Notes under the pieces: model-generated
Seen by the model: the letters and a program-made list of their open reading frames with translations, nothing else
What the model was told of the DNA's origin: nothing
Database searches by the model: none
Shown here: positions 35,991 to 45,431 of the stretch, piece after piece
Layout: every line of letters starts with the position of its first letter
Position numbering within the stretch: the stretch's first letter is position 1
Origin: Hyphomicrobium_A sp036559705
GTDB taxonomy: Bacteria; Pseudomonadota; Alphaproteobacteria; Rhizobiales; Hyphomicrobiaceae
NCBI GenBank assembly: GCA_036559705.1
Contig: DATBSP010000139.1
Coordinates: 62,001-126,000 of the forward strand
Reading direction: 5' to 3'
Length of the DNA: 64,000 nucleotides
Program-made: the position numbers and the translations under genes

Positions 35991-37658
35991 ATGACGTCCG
36001 CCCCTACGCATCTGAAGCTTGCGCTCGCCCAGGCGAACCCGATCGTCGGCGACATCGATGGTAACATCGCCAAGCTGCGCGAGATGCGCACGCGCGCCGG
36101 CGCGCTTGGCGCCGATCTGGTCGTGTTCGCGGAGCTGTTCGTCACCGGCTATCCCCCGGAAGACCTCGTGCTCAAGCCGGCTTTTCCGGCGACTGCACGC
36201 ACGCGCATCGAGGCGCTGGCGAAAGAGTTGGGACCGGGCCCAGCGGTCATCACAGGCACCGTGTGGCCTCAGGATGGGCACGTCTACAACGCCGTCGTGC
36301 TAATCGATAACGGCAAGGTCGAAGCGGTACGCTTCAAGGTCGATTTGCCGAACTATGGCGTGTTCGACGAAAAACGCGTGTTCGCACCGGGGCCCCTGCC
36401 GGGACCCATCTATTTCCGCGGCGTGCGCCTCGGCGTTCCGATCTGCGAGGACATCTGGGGTCCCGACGTCGTCGAGTGCCTCGCCGAGTGCGGCGCCGAG
36501 ATCCTTATCTCGCCCAACGGCTCGCCGTTCGATTGGACGAAGCCTGATGTGCGCATGAACATCGCCGTCGCCCGCGTCATCGAGAGCGGCCTGCCACTCG
36601 TCTATGTCAATCAGGTCGGCGGGCAGGACGAGCTCGTGTTCGACGGCGCCTCGTTCGTGCTGAATGCCGACAAGAGCCTGGCCGTGCAGCTCCCCGCCTG
36701 GGAGGAGACGCTGGCCCTGACTGAATGGCGCAAGACGGAGAGCGGCTGGCGCTGTGAGCCGGGCGAGACTGCCGCGATCGATCATGGCGACGGCGCCGCT
36801 TATCAGGCGTGCGTGCTTGGTGTGCGCGACTACGTCGAGAAGAACGACTTTCCCGGGGTCATTCTTGGTCTCTCCGGCGGCATCGACAGCGCGCTCGTTG
36901 CTGCCATTGCCGTTGACGCGTTAGGCCCGGAGCGCGTGCACACCGTCATGATGTCGTATCGCTTCACCTCGAGCGACAGCGTGCGCGACGCCGCCGACTG
37001 CGCCAAGGCGCTGGGCGTCAACTATCAGACGCTACCTATCGCGGACGCCGTGCTCGGCATCAGCAAGACTCTCGAGCCGGCGCTCACCGGCACGCAAGCG
37101 GACACAACTGAGGAGAACATCCAGGCGCGCGCGCGCGGCATCATCCTCATGGCGCTGTCCAACAAGTTCGGCGGCATGGTCGTGACGACCGGGAACAAGT
37201 CGGAAATGTCGGTTGGCTATGCCACGCTCTACGGCGATATGAATGGCGGCTACAACCCGATCAAGGACCTCTACAAGATGGAGGTCTATAGACTGGCGCG
37301 CTGGCGCAACACGCACGTGCCAAAAGGCGGCAAGGGACCGGCGGGGGAGGTGATCCCAGAGAACATCATTACGAAGGTGCCGACAGCGGAACTGCGCCCG
37401 AACCAGACCGACCAGGATTCGTTACCGCCTTACGAGGTGCTCGACGACATCCTTGCCTGCCTGGTCGAGAAGGAGATGCCGTTCGCCGCCATCGTCGCGC
37501 GCGGTCACGCCCCCGAGACGGTGAAGAAAATCGAGCGCTTGCTCTACCTCGCTGAATACAAGCGCCGGCAGGCGCCGCCGGGCGTCAAGATCTCATCGCG
37601 CAACTTCGGACGCGATCGCCGCTATCCGATCGTGAACAAATTTCGCGAGACGCCCTGA
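35991..37658 (+). CDS. nadE: Glutamine-dependent NAD+ synthetase
   Basis: 555 residues. The N-terminal nitrilase-type glutaminase (residues about 5-250) has Glu in FAELFVTGYPPEDL, Lys in VDLPNYGVFDEKR and Cys in VPICEDIWGP. The C-terminal synthetase has the ATP-pyrophosphatase P-loop ILGLSGGIDSALVAAIAVDALG. It converts nicotinate adenine dinucleotide to NAD. It follows aroG closely on the same strand. Confidence 0.95.
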   Translation: MTSAPTHLKLALAQANPIVGDIDGNIAKLREMRTRAGALGADLVVFAELFVTGYPPEDLVLKPAFPATARTRIEALAKELGPGPAVITGTVWPQDGHVYNAVVLIDNGKVEAVRFKVDLPNYGVFDEKRVFAPGPLPGPIYFRGVRLGVPICEDIWGPDVVECLAECGAEILISPNGSPFDWTKPDVRMNIAVARVIESGLPLVYVNQVGGQDELVFDGASFVLNADKSLAVQLPAWEETLALTEWRKTESGWRCEPGETAAIDHGDGAAYQACVLGVRDYVEKNDFPGVILGLSGGIDSALVAAIAVDALGPERVHTVMMSYRFTSSDSVRDAADCAKALGVNYQTLPIADAVLGISKTLEPALTGTQADTTEENIQARARGIILMALSNKFGGMVVTTGNKSEMSVGYATLYGDMNGGYNPIKDLYKMEVYRLARWRNTHVPKGGKGPAGEVIPENIITKVPTAELRPNQTDQDSLPPYEVLDDILACLVEKEMPFAAIVARGHAPETVKKIERLLYLAEYKRRQAPPGVKISSRNFGRDRRYPIVNKFRETP

Positions 37659-37688
37659 GGGCCGATTCGTAATAACGAATCCCGCCCT

Positions 37689-38181
37689 GGTGCAAAGGGC
37701 TGCGACTGCTCCAAACGTCGTCGCATCCCGCAGTCGCAGATCCAGCAGCTCCAGCGTCAAATTGAAGAGAACAAAGCGGCTGCCTCCGCGGCGCGAGCCG
37801 CAGCGACCCGATCGGAGGCCGCGCAATCGGCTGCAGCCGAATCGGCGGCTGCTGCCCAAGCCGCTGCCAGCAAGGGCGGCGGCGAGAAAGAGAAAGATGA
37901 CCTCGACCTGATGGTCAAGTGGAAGGGTGCGCCGGAACTCTCCAGTAAAGACGGCAAGTGCGCGGACGCATTGAGACTGACTGCTTAGTGACAATGCCGC
38001 GACTATCGATACATGTGCAATGTGCGGCAATCAGAACACTTGGCTGATGGGCGTCAACTGGTGGCTAAACGACCACACGCGCTTCATGTTCAACTTCAAT
38101 GAATCGACGATCACCGCCTGCGCCGACCTCGCCAGGGAGTTTGGTTTGCTAGGCTGGCCCCGGGTGTGTGTTTCGAGTTGA
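37689..38181 (+). pseudogene. Decayed OprP-like porin: N-terminal coiled coil and C-terminal barrel fragments only
   Basis: Two short homologous pieces survive. In frame up to the TAG at 37986-37988 is QIQQLQRQIEENKAAASAAR... (coiled coil), then VKWKGAPELSSKDGK, the typical junction into the barrel of phosphate-selective (OprP-type) porins; the reading then leaves frame at GGCAAG|TGCGCGGACGC, where the expected KVRGR strand is read in another frame. After a loss of most of the barrel, 38029-38110 encodes NQNTWLMGVNWWLNDHTRFM and FNFNES, matching the last strands of the same family. A start and signal peptide are not visible. A dead gene, not a functional product. Confidence 0.65.
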
Positions 38182-38387
38182 ATGCCGGGGCTACGCGGTT
38201 GCGAGCAGGTCCTAGTTTTCTCGATGGCGCCAACGAGAACGATGGTGCCAAGATCAGAGGCTTTGGCACACGCGCAGGTGGATGCTGCTTGTCGCGAAGC
38301 TTGGCGGCGCCAAAGTCGAGTTTTGACGGGCCAGCGCCGCGGCCGTATAGGGATGCAGCTCTCTCATCCCAAATTGTCGTTTCACCC

Positions 38388-39752
38388 ATGCCCGTTACCG
38401 TTCGCTTCGCGCCGAGCCCCACGGGCCGCCTTCACGTTGGCAACGTGAGGACAGCACTGCTCAACTGGCTGTTCGCGCGGCAGGCCGGAGGCGCCTTCTG
38501 GCTGCGCCTCGACGACACCGACGTGCAGCGCTCGACCGAAGCGTTCGCCGATGGCATTCGCCGGGATCTTGAGTGGCTCGGTCTTGGCTGGACGCGCGAG
38601 GAGCGCCAGTCGGCACGCACCGAACGCTACGCCGCGGCGGCGGACAAGCTCAAGGAGACCGGCCGCCTCTACGCCTGCTACGAGACCGAGGACGAGCTCG
38701 ATCGCAAGCGCAAGCGCCAGCTCGCCCGCGGACTGCCACCCATCTATGACCGCGCCGGACTAAAGCTCAACGAAGCCGAGCGCGCGGCGCTCGAGGCCGA
38801 AGGCCGTAAGCCGCATTGGCGTTTCCGCCTCGATAATTCCGAGAACGGCCTGACGCCGCTGCCGACTATCGTCTCGTGGAATGATCTTATCCGCGGTGAC
38901 CAGACGGTCGATGTCGGCTCGCTGTCCGACCCTGTCGTCATCCGCGCCGACGGCTCGTTCCTCTACACCTTCACCAGCGTCGTCGATGACGCCGAGTTCG
39001 GCATCACGCACGTCATCCGCGGAGAAGACCACGTCACCAACAGCGGCGTGCAGGTACAGCTGTTCGAGGCGCTGGAGGACGATCCGCCCGCCTTCGGCCA
39101 TCATAGCCTGCTGATCGGCGCAGACGGCCAGGCGCTGTCGAAGCGGCTGGGCGCACTGTCCATTGAGAGTCTGCGGGAGAGCGGCCTCGAGCCCTTGGCG
39201 CTCGCCAGCTACACCGCCCTGATCGGCACCTCGGATGCTATCGAGCCGCAGTCGAGTCTCGATGATCTCGCCGGCCGTTTCGCCTTCGACAAGATTTCGA
39301 CTGCGCCGGCGCGTTTCGACCCGGAAGAGCTGAAGGCGCTGAACGCCAAGCTGCTGCACACGACGCCATACGATCGCGTTGCCGCCCGCCTCGAGCAACT
39401 CGGCATCGACGGCGGCGCCGGGTTCTGGTCGGCGGTGCGCGGCAACCTCACGGTGCTGGGCGATGCCGGCGCCTGGTGGCGCGTCGTCAACGGGCAGACG
39501 CAGCCCGTCATCGAGGACCGCGAGCTGACCGACAAAGCTGCAGCGCTGCTTCCCGATGAACCGTGGGGCGACACGACCTGGGACGTGTGGAGTTCGGCGC
39601 TCAAGGCGGCGAGCGGCCGCAAAGGGCGCGCGCTGTTCCACCCGTTGCGGCTGGCGCTCACTGGGCGCGAGGACGGCCCCGAATTGAAGCTGCTGCTACC
39701 GCTGATTGGACGTGAGAAGGCTGAGGCGCGGCTGCTCGGCCGCACCGCCTGA
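38388..39752 (+). CDS. gltX: Glutamyl-tRNA synthetase, short form
   Basis: 454 residues from ATG 38388. The class I signature HVGN (PTGRLHVGNVRTALLNWLF) replaces HIGH, and ALSKRLGAL is the KMSKS equivalent. The zinc-binding cysteine set of some GluRS enzymes is absent. Alphaproteobacteria often carry two GltX forms, one of which charges tRNA-Gln for later amidation; which one this is cannot be told. The frame is open upstream but homology begins at 38388. Confidence 0.93.
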   Translation: MPVTVRFAPSPTGRLHVGNVRTALLNWLFARQAGGAFWLRLDDTDVQRSTEAFADGIRRDLEWLGLGWTREERQSARTERYAAAADKLKETGRLYACYETEDELDRKRKRQLARGLPPIYDRAGLKLNEAERAALEAEGRKPHWRFRLDNSENGLTPLPTIVSWNDLIRGDQTVDVGSLSDPVVIRADGSFLYTFTSVVDDAEFGITHVIRGEDHVTNSGVQVQLFEALEDDPPAFGHHSLLIGADGQALSKRLGALSIESLRESGLEPLALASYTALIGTSDAIEPQSSLDDLAGRFAFDKISTAPARFDPEELKALNAKLLHTTPYDRVAARLEQLGIDGGAGFWSAVRGNLTVLGDAGAWWRVVNGQTQPVIEDRELTDKAAALLPDEPWGDTTWDVWSSALKAASGRKGRALFHPLRLALTGREDGPELKLLLPLIGREKAEARLLGRTA

Positions 39753-39760
39753 GCCAATCG

Positions 39761-40303
39761 TCAGTGCATGAAGTCGGGGCGGGCGCCGTTGACTTTGCGC
39801 ATGAAGGCGATGGGCATCTGACGCCCTGACGGCAAACCCCAGACGCCGCGCCGGATCTCCAGATAGTCCAACTTCTCGAAGAACCCGATGGCGTTGAGCG
39901 TTGCGTTCGTCTCCAAGGCGCGATAGCCCGCCGCCCGCGCCTCGTCCTCGAGGTATTCGGTGAGCCGCGTACCGATGCCATCGCCGCCAAACAGCGGATG
40001 CACGAACACGGCGAGGATGCGCGCCGTCGGGCTCTTCGCCTCGCCGACGCTCCAGGCCGCGACACCCACCATCTCCGAGCCGACCCAGGCGCCATATGCG
40101 CGGTTGCCGAGCAGCACATCGGCGTAGTGGGGGCTGCGCACGAATTCGCCGAACGCTTCAATCTGAGCGGGCGAATAATGCTCAGAGGCGACACGTGCGA
40201 ACGCCGTCGTGACGACATACCGCGCCGTCGACAGGTCATCGACGCTCAAGGCGCGAATCTCGAACATATTCAGGAGGCTGTCGGGAGCGGCTGCGGCGTA
40301 CAT
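39761..40303 (-). CDS. GNAT-family N-acetyltransferase
   Basis: 180 residues (168 if translation starts at 40267, MFEIRALSVDD). The acetyl-CoA binding loop is in LAVFVHPLFGGDGIGTRLTEYLEDEARAAGYRALETNATLNAIGFFEKLDYLEI. The substrate is unknown. An AAGG before 40303 favours the longer form. It is convergent with gltX, 8 bases apart. Confidence 0.85.
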   Translation of the reverse strand: MYAAAAPDSLLNMFEIRALSVDDLSTARYVVTTAFARVASEHYSPAQIEAFGEFVRSPHYADVLLGNRAYGAWVGSEMVGVAAWSVGEAKSPTARILAVFVHPLFGGDGIGTRLTEYLEDEARAAGYRALETNATLNAIGFFEKLDYLEIRRGVWGLPSGRQMPIAFMRKVNGARPDFMH

Positions 40304-40378
40304 CGGCGGCCTTTGAAATTGCCTATCGCCAGATATAGGGGCGAAATACGACAGAATGCGCAGCTTACGTCGCGCCGC

Positions 40379-41482
40379 TCACTGCCGCTGGTCCTGGGCT
40401 TGCGCATCTGAGCGCGCTTCCCAACCGTTCGTTGCATCCGTATCGGCGCGTTTGCCCTGCTCAGCGGGTGCATCGGGCGCCACGTACTCTGCCTCCTTAC
40501 ACGAGCACCCGCGCACCAGCTCCTTGCGGTAGCGGAATGCGGTCTTGAGGCTCGTGTAGGGCTCCTGCGAGCGGAAGGCGACCGACTGGTCCATCACCGC
40601 GCCGGGGTTCTGATAGTAGTAAAGCTCGGTGGGCGCCGCGCACTTGGATTGGCACTGCTCGGCGTCCTGCTCAAAGTGGCTTGGCAGCGTCGAGAAGCTC
40701 ACCGGGAAGTAATAGCCGTCGCAAAGGCGCACGCACACGGTGCGATAGGTAGCGCCTGAATGCGCGCCGCCGAATGGCGTCCAGCGGCCCGAAAAGCTGC
40801 TTTCCCCTTCGTCCTGCCAGATCGAAGAGTCATCGCCGCGGTCGTAGCGGCGCGCCTCCTGCGTGTAGTTGGCGCCGCAGTTGTTGCGGGCAAGCTCGCG
40901 CACGATGTCGTCGCGGTAGGACTGTTCACCGGATGAGACGATCTGCTGCCGTTGCGCCTCGAGCTCGGAGACCCTGCGGTGCGTCTGCTCGCGCTGCTGG
41001 GCGAGGTCGACGCAGCGCCGCGTGCGCCGCAAGGACTTGGAGAACAAGAAGTACTCATAGCAGTCGTAGCGTTCGAGGTCGGATTCGCTCTGCTCGTAGG
41101 ATTGCTCGACCTGCCGCAGCTCCCCCTCTATGGCTGGGAGGCGGTCGCGCGTCTGGCTGGAGCGGCTGCCCTCCTGAACGAGGCGCTGCTCGAGCTGCAA
41201 GCAGATGGGATTCTTGGTCGACCAGTTGACCGCTGGCGCGCCCTGCAGTGGCGGCTCTTGGGCGCCGGGGGCGCGCGCGGCCGGGGGCTGCATCATCGGC
41301 GGCTCGCCCTGCGGGGGTGGCGGAGGTTCGCGATAGATCGGCTCATCGGGAACCGGCGGCCGTTCCGGCTCGGAATTGCTCCACGGCCACCAGCCTTGCG
41401 CCAGCACCGGACAGGCGGCAAGCATCACGGCGGCCGCAATTGCAGCGCCGAGGGCATGCCGCCGCGCACGTGCTTTACGCAT
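40379..41482 (-). CDS. DUF2865 exported protein
   Basis: 367 residues from ATG 41482, which gives a signal peptide (about 1-29, ending PVLAQG). A proline-rich stretch (about 38-80) precedes a coiled coil with paired cysteines (CLQLEQRL, RYDCYEYF, TRRCVDLAQ), then the DUF2865 core YRTVCVRLCDGYYFPVSFSTL ... CQSKCAAPTELYYYQNPGA. Known from Rhizobiales; function not established. Probably periplasmic with disulfides. Confidence 0.85.
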   Translation of the reverse strand: MRKARARRHALGAAIAAAVMLAACPVLAQGWWPWSNSEPERPPVPDEPIYREPPPPPQGEPPMMQPPAARAPGAQEPPLQGAPAVNWSTKNPICLQLEQRLVQEGSRSSQTRDRLPAIEGELRQVEQSYEQSESDLERYDCYEYFLFSKSLRRTRRCVDLAQQREQTHRRVSELEAQRQQIVSSGEQSYRDDIVRELARNNCGANYTQEARRYDRGDDSSIWQDEGESSFSGRWTPFGGAHSGATYRTVCVRLCDGYYFPVSFSTLPSHFEQDAEQCQSKCAAPTELYYYQNPGAVMDQSVAFRSQEPYTSLKTAFRYRKELVRGCSCKEAEYVAPDAPAEQGKRADTDATNGWEARSDAQAQDQRQ

Positions 41483-41863
41483 TCTCAAAATCTGTCCTGC
41501 CGTGGCGCATTGAGGGACGCATGTGAGGCCAGCCGACCCCTTCGCTGGACCTAGGTGCGATGCAACTATGGACACCAGCAGCTAGGGGGTCAATGCGGAG
41601 CAATTGGGGCGAGGCGTCGCGCTTTCCGGCGGAAAAACTCAAGCCGTGGCCCGAGTTAACGCGCGTGCGCTTGACGCGGCAAGCCGATCTTGCGCATAAC
41701 GGCGCGCATGAAGCGCAAGCTGCCCACACGTGCCGTCAATCTGTGCGGCATTATCATTATTTCGAGCTAGCAATCATCGCTGGCGCGCGGCGCGCTTCTT
41801 TGCCCAAATTCTGCGACAGAGAACACGCCCCGCCAGCGGCTCCCGGGGAATTTAGGGACCGTC
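41483..41863. other. Divergent intergenic region
   Basis: 381 bases between the DUF2865 gene and cysS. No frame has a ribosome site or recognisable product. It must contain promoters for both genes; I cannot place them. Confidence 0.4.
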
Positions 41864-43282
41864 ATGGCTGAAGCGCATCCCTTGATGCTCTACAACACGC
41901 TGACGCGCCGCAAGGAGGTGTTTGTGCCTCTCGATGCGCAGAACGTGCGCATGTACGTGTGCGGGCCGACGGTCTACGACTACGCGCACATCGGCAACGC
42001 CCGCCCGGTCATCGTCTTCGACGTGCTGTTCCGCCTCTTGCGCCGCATGTACGGCGACAAGCACGTCACCTACGTCCGCAATATCACCGACGTCGACGAC
42101 AAGATCAACGCGCGCGCCGCCGAGGAGGGGGTGCCGATCCGCGATCTCACCGAGCGCACGGCGAAGCAGTTTCATGCCGACATCGCCGCGCTGGGCGTGC
42201 TGCCGCCGACGGTCGAGCCGCGCGCTACCGAGCACATCGAGGAGATGAAGGCGCTGATCGAGGCGCTGGTCGCCAACGGCAACGCCTACGTTGCCGAAGG
42301 CCACGTGCTGTTCCACGTGCCATCCATGCCCGACTACGGAAAGTTGTCGAACCGCACGCTCGATGAGATGGCAGCGGGCGCCCGCGTCGAGGTGGCGCCC
42401 TATAAAAAGGACCCGATGGACTTCGTGCTGTGGAAGCCGTCGAGGCCGGGGGAGCCATCGTGGCCTTCGCCGGCCCATATCGAGGCTCGCGGCCGCCCGG
42501 GTTGGCACATCGAGTGTTCGGCCATGGCTGAGAAGCACCTCGGCCAGATGTTCGACATCCATGGCGGCGGCATCGACCTCGTCTTCCCGCATCATGAGAA
42601 CGAGATCGCGCAGTCGCGTTGCGCGCATGGCACGCCGGTGATGGCGCGCTACTGGCTGCACAACGGCTTCCTACAGGTCGAGGGCGATAAGATGTCGAAG
42701 TCGCTCGGCAACTTCATCACCATCCATGACCTGTTGAAGGACTGGCCGGGAGAGGTGGTGCGCTTCAACATGTTGCGCACGCACTACCGCCAGCCGATCG
42801 ATTGGACGAAGAAGGGCCTCGAGGAATCGCAGGCGACCCTCGACCGCTGGGGCGAGATCAGCGACCGGCTGGGCGGGTCGCTGGTTAAAGGACTGCCCTG
42901 CGACACGGGCGTTGTGGAGGCTTTGAAGGACGACCTCAACACGCCGCTCGCAATCTCCCGCCTGCACGAGCTCGCCAAGGAGGCGAAGGGCGGCAACGAC
43001 GTCGCCGGTGAGAAGTGGCTCGCCTCTGCCGCCTTCCTCGGTTTCGACGTCGCCCGATGGCATGCGCGCACGCAAAACGCCAACCTCGTCGAGGTCATCG
43101 ACCCCGATCTCGCCTTGCGCGTAAAGTCGTTGGTGGCGCAACGTGGCGAGGCGCGCAAGTCGAAGAACTTCAAGGAGGCCGACCGCATCCGCGACGAGCT
43201 GGCGGCGAGCGGTGTGCTTCTCAAGGATGCCAAGGATCCGGCAACGGGTGAGATCGTCACAACCTGGGAGTTAGCGCGATGA
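41864..43282 (+). CDS. cysS: Cysteinyl-tRNA synthetase
   Basis: 472 residues. Zinc cysteine and HIGH region YVCGPTVYDYAHIGNARP, then GWHIECSAMAEKHLG, FPHHENEIAQS and KMSKS in GDKMSKSLGNF. All expected ligands are intact and the C-terminal anticodon-binding part is full length. Its stop overlaps the start of the GFA gene (ATGA). Confidence 0.97.
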   Translation: MAEAHPLMLYNTLTRRKEVFVPLDAQNVRMYVCGPTVYDYAHIGNARPVIVFDVLFRLLRRMYGDKHVTYVRNITDVDDKINARAAEEGVPIRDLTERTAKQFHADIAALGVLPPTVEPRATEHIEEMKALIEALVANGNAYVAEGHVLFHVPSMPDYGKLSNRTLDEMAAGARVEVAPYKKDPMDFVLWKPSRPGEPSWPSPAHIEARGRPGWHIECSAMAEKHLGQMFDIHGGGIDLVFPHHENEIAQSRCAHGTPVMARYWLHNGFLQVEGDKMSKSLGNFITIHDLLKDWPGEVVRFNMLRTHYRQPIDWTKKGLEESQATLDRWGEISDRLGGSLVKGLPCDTGVVEALKDDLNTPLAISRLHELAKEAKGGNDVAGEKWLASAAFLGFDVARWHARTQNANLVEVIDPDLALRVKSLVAQRGEARKSKNFKEADRIRDELAASGVLLKDAKDPATGEIVTTWELAR

Positions 43283-43779
43283 CGGCGGAACAGACAGAGT
43301 CGCGGTACTGGAGCGGCGGGTGCCAGTGCGGTGCCGTGCGCTTCAAGGTCGAGGGGCCGCTCGACGAGGTGAGCGTCTGCTATTGCCGCATGTGCCAGAA
43401 GGCGACCGGCGGCGCATTCGGGCTCTTCGTCAAGGTCGCCTACGACAAGATCACCTGGACGCGTGGCGCGCCGAAGCGCTTCGCCTCGTCGAACGTCGGA
43501 AAGCGCGGCTTTTGTGAGAACTGCGGTACGCCCCTGACCTGGGAGTTCGAGCACTGGCTCGATGTCACAGTGGCGTCGTTTGACGAGGCGGCGAAGATCG
43601 AGCCTATCGTGCAGATGGCCATGCCCATGCAGTTTCCGTGGCTGTGGAGGCTCGATGCCATCGATGTGCGCGACGGCAGCGTCGATCCAGAATATGCGAA
43701 CTATCTGGCGTCGGTCGTTTCCAACCAGCACCCCGACCGTGACACCGAGGTCTGGACCCCTGTAGGCGGCGTACGATGA
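43279..43779 (+). CDS. GFA-family zinc protein (glutathione-dependent formaldehyde-activating-like)
   Basis: 166 residues. The zinc cysteine pattern of the GFA fold is complete: GGCQCGAVRF, CYCRMCQKATGG and GFCENCGTPLTW. The name comes from Gfa of Paracoccus; most members have no proven activity. Coupled by a 4-base overlap to cysS and followed 33 bases later by cimA. Confidence 0.9.
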   Translation: MTAEQTESRYWSGGCQCGAVRFKVEGPLDEVSVCYCRMCQKATGGAFGLFVKVAYDKITWTRGAPKRFASSNVGKRGFCENCGTPLTWEFEHWLDVTVASFDEAAKIEPIVQMAMPMQFPWLWRLDAIDVRDGSVDPEYANYLASVVSNQHPDRDTEVWTPVGGVR

Positions 43780-43812
43780 CGCCGCCTGACAAAAGGACTG
43801 TGTGAGTTGAAG

Positions 43813-45423
43813 ATGAGTAAGGAACGGCTGTACCTGTTCGATACGACGCTGCGCGACGGCGCGCAGACGACGGGCGTCGACTTCTCCGTCGAGGACAAGC
43901 GCCGCATCGCCGCCGTGCTCGACGAGCTGGGCGTCGACTACGTTGAAGGCGGCTTTCCCGGTGCCAACGCCACTGATACCCAGTTCCTCGGCGAGCCCTC
44001 GAAGCTCAAGTCGGCGAAGCTCACCGCCTTCGGCATGACTAAGCGAGCCGGGCGGTCGGTTTCCAACGACCCCGGCTTGCAGGCTGTATTGAACTCACGT
44101 GCCGACGCCATTTGCCTGGTCACCAAGTCGTCCGACTACCACGTGCGCGTGGCGCTCGGCATCTCCAACGAGGAGAACCTGGCAGGCCTCGAGCAATCCG
44201 TGAAGGCCGTGGTCGGGACGGGCCGCGATTGCGCTATCGATTGCGAACATTTCTTCGACGGCTACAAGACCAACCCGCAGTACTCGCTCGCCGTGGCACG
44301 CACCGCCTACGAGGCCGGCGCGCGCTGGGTGGTGCTGTGCGACACCAATGGGGGCACGCTTCCGCATGAGGTCGAGCACATCGTCGCCGAGGTGGCGAAG
44401 GTGGTACCCGGCACGCACCTCGGCATTCACACGCACAACGATACCGAAAATGCCGTCGCCAATACTCTGATGGCGGTGCGTGGTGGCGTACGCCACATCC
44501 AGGGCACGCTCAACGGCATCGGTGAGCGCTGCGGCAACGCCAACCTGACGTCCATCATTCCGACCCTACTGCTGAAGAGCGAGTTCGCCGATCGCTTCGA
44601 GACGGGCGTCACGCCCGAACGGTTGCGCACCCTGACGCACGCCAGTCGCATCCTCGATGAGGTGTTGAACCGCAACCCCGATCGCCACGCACCGTATGTC
44701 GGCGAGAGCGCCTTTGCGACCAAGGCGGGCATCCATGCATCGGCGATCCTCAAGGAGCCGCAGACGTATGAGCACGTCGCGCCGGAGAGCGTGGGCAACG
44801 AGCGGCACCTGCTCGTCTCCAAGCAGGGCGGCAAGTCGAGCATCCTCGCCTCCATCGAGCGTCTTGGCATCGCCGTCGGGGACGATGACAGCCGCGTGAC
44901 GCGGCTGCTCGATGAGGTGAAGCAGCGCGAGGCTTCCGGCTATTCCTACGAGGCGGCGGAAGCGTCGTTCGAGTTGTTGGCCCGGCGTACGCTTGAGAGC
45001 GTTCCGCGTTATTTCTCGGTCGACAGCTTCCGCGTCATGGTCGAGAAGCGCCACAACGCGCGCGGCAAGCTCGTCACGGTGTCGGAAGCGATCGTCAAGG
45101 TTTTCGTCAACGGCGACAACGAACCTCTGTGGTCGGTCGGCGAAGGTAACGGCCCCGTTAACGCGCTCGACCGCGCGCTGCGCAAGGACCTCGGCCGCTA
45201 TCAGAAGCACATCGAGGGCGTCGAGCTCGTCGACTACAAGGTGCGTATCCTCACGGGCGGCACGGAGGCCGTGACGCGCGTGCTGGTCGAGAGCCACGAC
45301 ACGATGACCGGCGACCGCTGGTTCACCGTCGGCGTCTCGCCCAACATCATCGACGCGAGCTTTGAAGCCCTGCTCGACTCGATCAACTACAAGCTGATGA
45401 AGGACAACGCCCAGGCTGCCTGA
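43813..45423 (+). CDS. cimA: (R)-citramalate synthase
   Basis: 536 residues from ATG 43813. HMGL-like TIM barrel with FDTTLRDGAQTTGVDFSVEDK, HTHNDTENAVANTLMAV and NGIGERCGNANL, then a LeuA-type regulatory domain in the last 130 residues. Length and sequence fit the CimA group, which joins pyruvate and acetyl-CoA for threonine-independent isoleucine synthesis. The HTH.D and Arg of the metal site are intact. Confidence 0.9.
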   Translation: MSKERLYLFDTTLRDGAQTTGVDFSVEDKRRIAAVLDELGVDYVEGGFPGANATDTQFLGEPSKLKSAKLTAFGMTKRAGRSVSNDPGLQAVLNSRADAICLVTKSSDYHVRVALGISNEENLAGLEQSVKAVVGTGRDCAIDCEHFFDGYKTNPQYSLAVARTAYEAGARWVVLCDTNGGTLPHEVEHIVAEVAKVVPGTHLGIHTHNDTENAVANTLMAVRGGVRHIQGTLNGIGERCGNANLTSIIPTLLLKSEFADRFETGVTPERLRTLTHASRILDEVLNRNPDRHAPYVGESAFATKAGIHASAILKEPQTYEHVAPESVGNERHLLVSKQGGKSSILASIERLGIAVGDDDSRVTRLLDEVKQREASGYSYEAAEASFELLARRTLESVPRYFSVDSFRVMVEKRHNARGKLVTVSEAIVKVFVNGDNEPLWSVGEGNGPVNALDRALRKDLGRYQKHIEGVELVDYKVRILTGGTEAVTRVLVESHDTMTGDRWFTVGVSPNIIDASFEALLDSINYKLMKDNAQAA

Positions 45424-45431
45424 GTGGCGGC

